From Candidatus Baldrarchaeota archaeon (lineage in GTDB: Archaea > Asgardarchaeota > Baldrarchaeia > Baldrarchaeales > DXJG01), in contig DXJG01000004.1 of assembly GCA_019056805.1 (NCBI GenBank), positions 1 through 64,000 of the forward strand: a DNA stretch of 64,000 nucleotides, written 5' to 3'. The position numbers and the translations under genes were made by a program. Position 1 is the first letter of the stretch; each line of letters opens with the position of its first letter. Under the pieces are notes generated by a model. The model saw only the letters and a list, made by a program, of their open reading frames with translations. It was not told where the DNA came from and did no database searches. Below are positions 61,037 to 64,000 of this stretch, one piece after another.

Positions 61037-61951
61037 ATGGAAGATAACACAGTTTTGTTCTTTGAAGTTTTAAAGCTTTACACCGAACTTGTTGAACTTG
61101 AAAAAAGATTATCCACGGAGAAAAATATGCAACATGAATTAATACAAAATATCATGAGAAGAATTAAACGACTTAATAAGCTAAATAAAGATAATTGGAT
61201 TTTCTTCATCAAAAGTTTACCTTTGGAATTTTTCCTTTCCAGTTCTACAGATTTTACATCAAAAGATAATTTTATGAGATTTGTGAGAATATTTCGTAAA
61301 CATCTAGAGAAAAATATTGCTTACTCTCGATATTCATCAAAACTACATTTAAAAGATGCTATTTTTAAAGAAAACAAACTTCAACTACTTTTCCCCATGG
61401 AAGAGTTCAATCCAGGCTATTTATACAAAGAAGGATGGAAACCTGTTTTAATTACAGTTCCTCACGCAACTCCACCGTTCTCAGATAAAAATGTGGATAA
61501 AATAGCTTTACAAACAGCCAAATTATCTGGAGCACATGTCCTTATTTCAACAATTTCAAGAATATATGTGGACCCCAATAGACCTGAAGCTAGAATTACA
61601 CCGTTTAGAAGGATAATAGAGCGTCTAACATTACGAGAAGGAAAAATAAAAGTTATTTTGGATTTGCATGGCACTTTAAGAAGCGATGAAGAAATTGATG
61701 TTGAGATAGGGGTCTTTAGAAAACTTACTGCCGATGAGGAAATTATAGAGAAGTTGCTTACTCATTTTCAAAAAAGAGGGTTGAAATGTGAACTTGAAGT
61801 GAACAATTTTATTGGTGGCGATATTATTTTGCATCATTCCTTAGTTCCAGATATTCAGGCAATTCAAATTGAATTATATCCTAAAGCAAGAAATATACTA
61901 CGTAGAAATGTGATCGAAGCACTAACTGAATTTATAAAAGATTTTAAATAG
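61037..61951 (+). CDS. N-formylglutamate amidohydrolase-like protein
   Basis: PVLITVPHATPPFSDKNVDKIALQTAKLSGAHVLISTISRIYVDPNRPEA..., ILDLHGT, AIQIELYPKAR. Confidence 0.8.
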   Translation: MEDNTVLFFEVLKLYTELVELEKRLSTEKNMQHELIQNIMRRIKRLNKLNKDNWIFFIKSLPLEFFLSSSTDFTSKDNFMRFVRIFRKHLEKNIAYSRYSSKLHLKDAIFKENKLQLLFPMEEFNPGYLYKEGWKPVLITVPHATPPFSDKNVDKIALQTAKLSGAHVLISTISRIYVDPNRPEARITPFRRIIERLTLREGKIKVILDLHGTLRSDEEIDVEIGVFRKLTADEEIIEKLLTHFQKRGLKCELEVNNFIGGDIILHHSLVPDIQAIQIELYPKARNILRRNVIEALTEFIKDFK

Positions 61952-61958
61952 GTGAAAG

Positions 61959-63428
61959 GTGAGAAATTTGTCAAGAGCGGAAGATTTTGTTTCTAAATAT
62001 GAAATAAAAATCGGGATTGAGGAAGAAGTTTTCATTGTTAACAAAAAAGGCTTTCTTTCACCTTTCTCTGAAGAACTTGTTTCAACCCTGATAAAAATGA
62101 TTGGAGAGGAGAATCAATTACTTGAGAACGCAAGAAGATGGCTTCTTGGACTCCAATGGGAACCTAATCCAAGTCAAATAGAATATGTTACTAGAGCAGT
62201 AAAGTATTGGAAAGTTAAAGATGCCATAAAATTTGGAAGAAAACTTCTTGGACAAGCAGCTAAGAAAATATCTCATAGAATATTTTTAGGTAGTATGCAT
62301 CCTATACAAAGCGATCCTCTCCCAATTAATGGTACACATATTAACATTTCTTTTAAGCCTGTAAATAAAAAGAAAATCTCTAAAGAACTTCTTACATATG
62401 TTTTCAACCACGTTAGAAATCATATACCTGAAATAATTGCTATGACGGCTAATACTCCGCTTATGGGAGGGAAACCTAGTGGTTATGCTAGTTCTAGGTT
62501 GGCGTTTAGCAGAGTTTTGAAACCTTCTAACTTTGCAGTTGTTAAAAGAAAACCTGTGACGGTTATTCCAAGGGAAATGCGTAGCTTTACAAGATACGGA
62601 GTCCTATTTGAGAAGCTTAAAAAATATAAAGCTAGAATAATCACTAATCCTCTCGGAGTAAGATTATTAGATATTACTCCAAGAGGACCTGACACGAACA
62701 TTGTAGAAGATATGAGAACAAGTGTAAGTACGAGTAGAATAGAAATTAGGGTTATTGATAATCAAATAACAGAGGAATATCTTTCAGATATAGTAAAAAT
62801 ACTTTTGGCTCTTTCAGTTGAAGCTATCTTCAAATTTGAGAAAGAAGAAAAGGTAACTGAGAGGAAAAAACTTTTAAGAAACAGAGATAGGGCAATTAAA
62901 AACGGTACTGCTGCTATTTTTATTAATGATGATGGAACCACTATTAATGCAAGGGAATCCATTATTAAACTAATGGAAAGAATATCACCGTTTCTTGACG
63001 CCTTGAATCTCAAGCTTGAAACTAAGCTTGAGTTAGGCATACCTGAAATTGAGGTTTTCGGAAGTCCTGATATCATTGACGAATATGAAGCCCTTTCAGA
63101 ACTAGAAAATAAGGGAAAAATATGTGTTGATGTAAGACTGGAAGGTAAAAGGCTTTGTAAGACTCTTTTTGGAGAAGCAGTTGAAATTGGAGAAATGAAG
63201 AAAGTCTCTGGACTTCTTTTCCCAGAATACCAATGTACATGGACCTACACAGGGAATGGTCTTATAAGAAACTTTAATAAAATAATTGTTAAGCATTGGC
63301 TGGCTACGAAGAATGGATATATTCCGATCTTCAAGAATGATAAAATCGAAAGGTGTAGAAATCCACTAACTCATCTATCAAGCATCTTTAATACTATTGG
63401 AAAACGAGTAATCTATCAATTTGCATAA
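61959..63428 (+). CDS. GCS2-type carboxylate-amine ligase family protein
   Basis: KIGIEEEVFIVNKKGFLSPFS, INGTHINISFKPV, IAMTANTPLMGGKPSGYASSRL, SRIEIRVIDNQ. Confidence 0.83.
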   Translation: MRNLSRAEDFVSKYEIKIGIEEEVFIVNKKGFLSPFSEELVSTLIKMIGEENQLLENARRWLLGLQWEPNPSQIEYVTRAVKYWKVKDAIKFGRKLLGQAAKKISHRIFLGSMHPIQSDPLPINGTHINISFKPVNKKKISKELLTYVFNHVRNHIPEIIAMTANTPLMGGKPSGYASSRLAFSRVLKPSNFAVVKRKPVTVIPREMRSFTRYGVLFEKLKKYKARIITNPLGVRLLDITPRGPDTNIVEDMRTSVSTSRIEIRVIDNQITEEYLSDIVKILLALSVEAIFKFEKEEKVTERKKLLRNRDRAIKNGTAAIFINDDGTTINARESIIKLMERISPFLDALNLKLETKLELGIPEIEVFGSPDIIDEYEALSELENKGKICVDVRLEGKRLCKTLFGEAVEIGEMKKVSGLLFPEYQCTWTYTGNGLIRNFNKIIVKHWLATKNGYIPIFKNDKIERCRNPLTHLSSIFNTIGKRVIYQFA

Positions 63429-63471
63429 AATGTAATCGGGTTAAATTCGCAACTCATAAAGGTGTATAGTC

Positions 63472-64000
63472 TTGAAAACACTAGAAATAAATTTTGACGA
63501 TGTTGAATGGGACAAAGTAGCCATGTACCCATATGCAGGTTTAGATTTCCTCTTAGGTAAGGATGAAAAACTATATTTTATTGAGGCAAACGCCATACCA
63601 ACAGGCATATTTTTTATCGAAACCATCTCAAAATATGTAGAAACCTTTTTGCCACTGAAAATGAAACCATTCATAAAATGTAACAAGGAAATCATCAAAA
63701 ACTTTGTTAAAATGTGTCTCAAATACTGCTATTATAAAAGTGGGAACAAACGGCCTTCAAATGCAGGAATAACTATTCCTGTAGACTGGCCAGGTTTTAC
63801 CTCAACAGAAAGAACACGAATAAAAGCAGCTTTTGAAGAAATAGGAATAAAATGCTACCTTATAAGAAAAAATGATTCCCAAAAAATAGGTTCAACATTG
63901 CATGTGAACATAGAGGGTCAAGATATAGTTCCAGACCTTATTGTAAGAAGAACTTTCAAATTTCCTAAAGATATAGAACAACCTGTCATAAACCCTGTTG
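63472..64000 (+). CDS. ATP-grasp-like ligase (partial, runs off the window)
   Basis: TTG start after GGTG. AMYPYAGLDFLLGKDEKLYFIEANAIPTGIFFIETI resembles the metal-binding D..E.N segment of ATP-grasp enzymes. Open reading to 64000; absent from the supplied ORF track. Confidence 0.65.
   Translation, partial: MKTLEINFDDVEWDKVAMYPYAGLDFLLGKDEKLYFIEANAIPTGIFFIETISKYVETFLPLKMKPFIKCNKEIIKNFVKMCLKYCYYKSGNKRPSNAGITIPVDWPGFTSTERTRIKAAFEEIGIKCYLIRKNDSQKIGSTLHVNIEGQDIVPDLIVRRTFKFPKDIEQPVINPV

Noticed and set aside
63441-63722. 93-aa minus-strand ORF
   Set aside because: Antisense to the open ATP-grasp-like frame starting at 63472.

Overview
AT-rich archaeal chromosome segment, with TATA boxes, strong Shine-Dalgarno motifs and frequent TTG/GTG starts. 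(1) 1-252 is the leader-proximal end of a CRISPR array; the repeat polarity implies minus-strand transcription from an A/T-rich leader at about 253-716. A DUF2797-like gene, cas1, cas2 and cas4 follow. (2) 3.6-11.6 kb on the minus strand is a type I-A cas operon (csa3, cas3'', cas3', cas8a-like, cas5, cas7, csa5) plus cas6. A HerA/NurA-like pair lies directly upstream of cas6. (3) 15.7-27.4 kb is a metabolic island with three AOR-family tungsten oxidoreductases, ferredoxins, two SsnA/TrzA-type amidohydrolases, a PreA/DHOD-like protein and a MoaD-like protein. (4) 27.5-47.8 kb holds transporters, cysteine synthase, LarA, an NAD kinase-wHTH fusion, nadA, and a lone TnpB element next to a GNAT gene. 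(5) 48-57.3 kb holds methanofuran biosynthesis genes and a riboflavin operon. (6) 58-64 kb holds nadC and an amidoligase-type cluster (N-formylglutamate amidohydrolase-like, GCS2-like, ATP-grasp-like) with two tiny Lys/Arg-rich ORFs missing from the ORF track. The strongest leads are a CRISPR-repeat mimic placed between the Shine-Dalgarno and start codon of cas6, suggesting Cas6 autoregulation, and the microprotein/amidoligase cluster. All family assignments are from reading the sequence; no database search was run.
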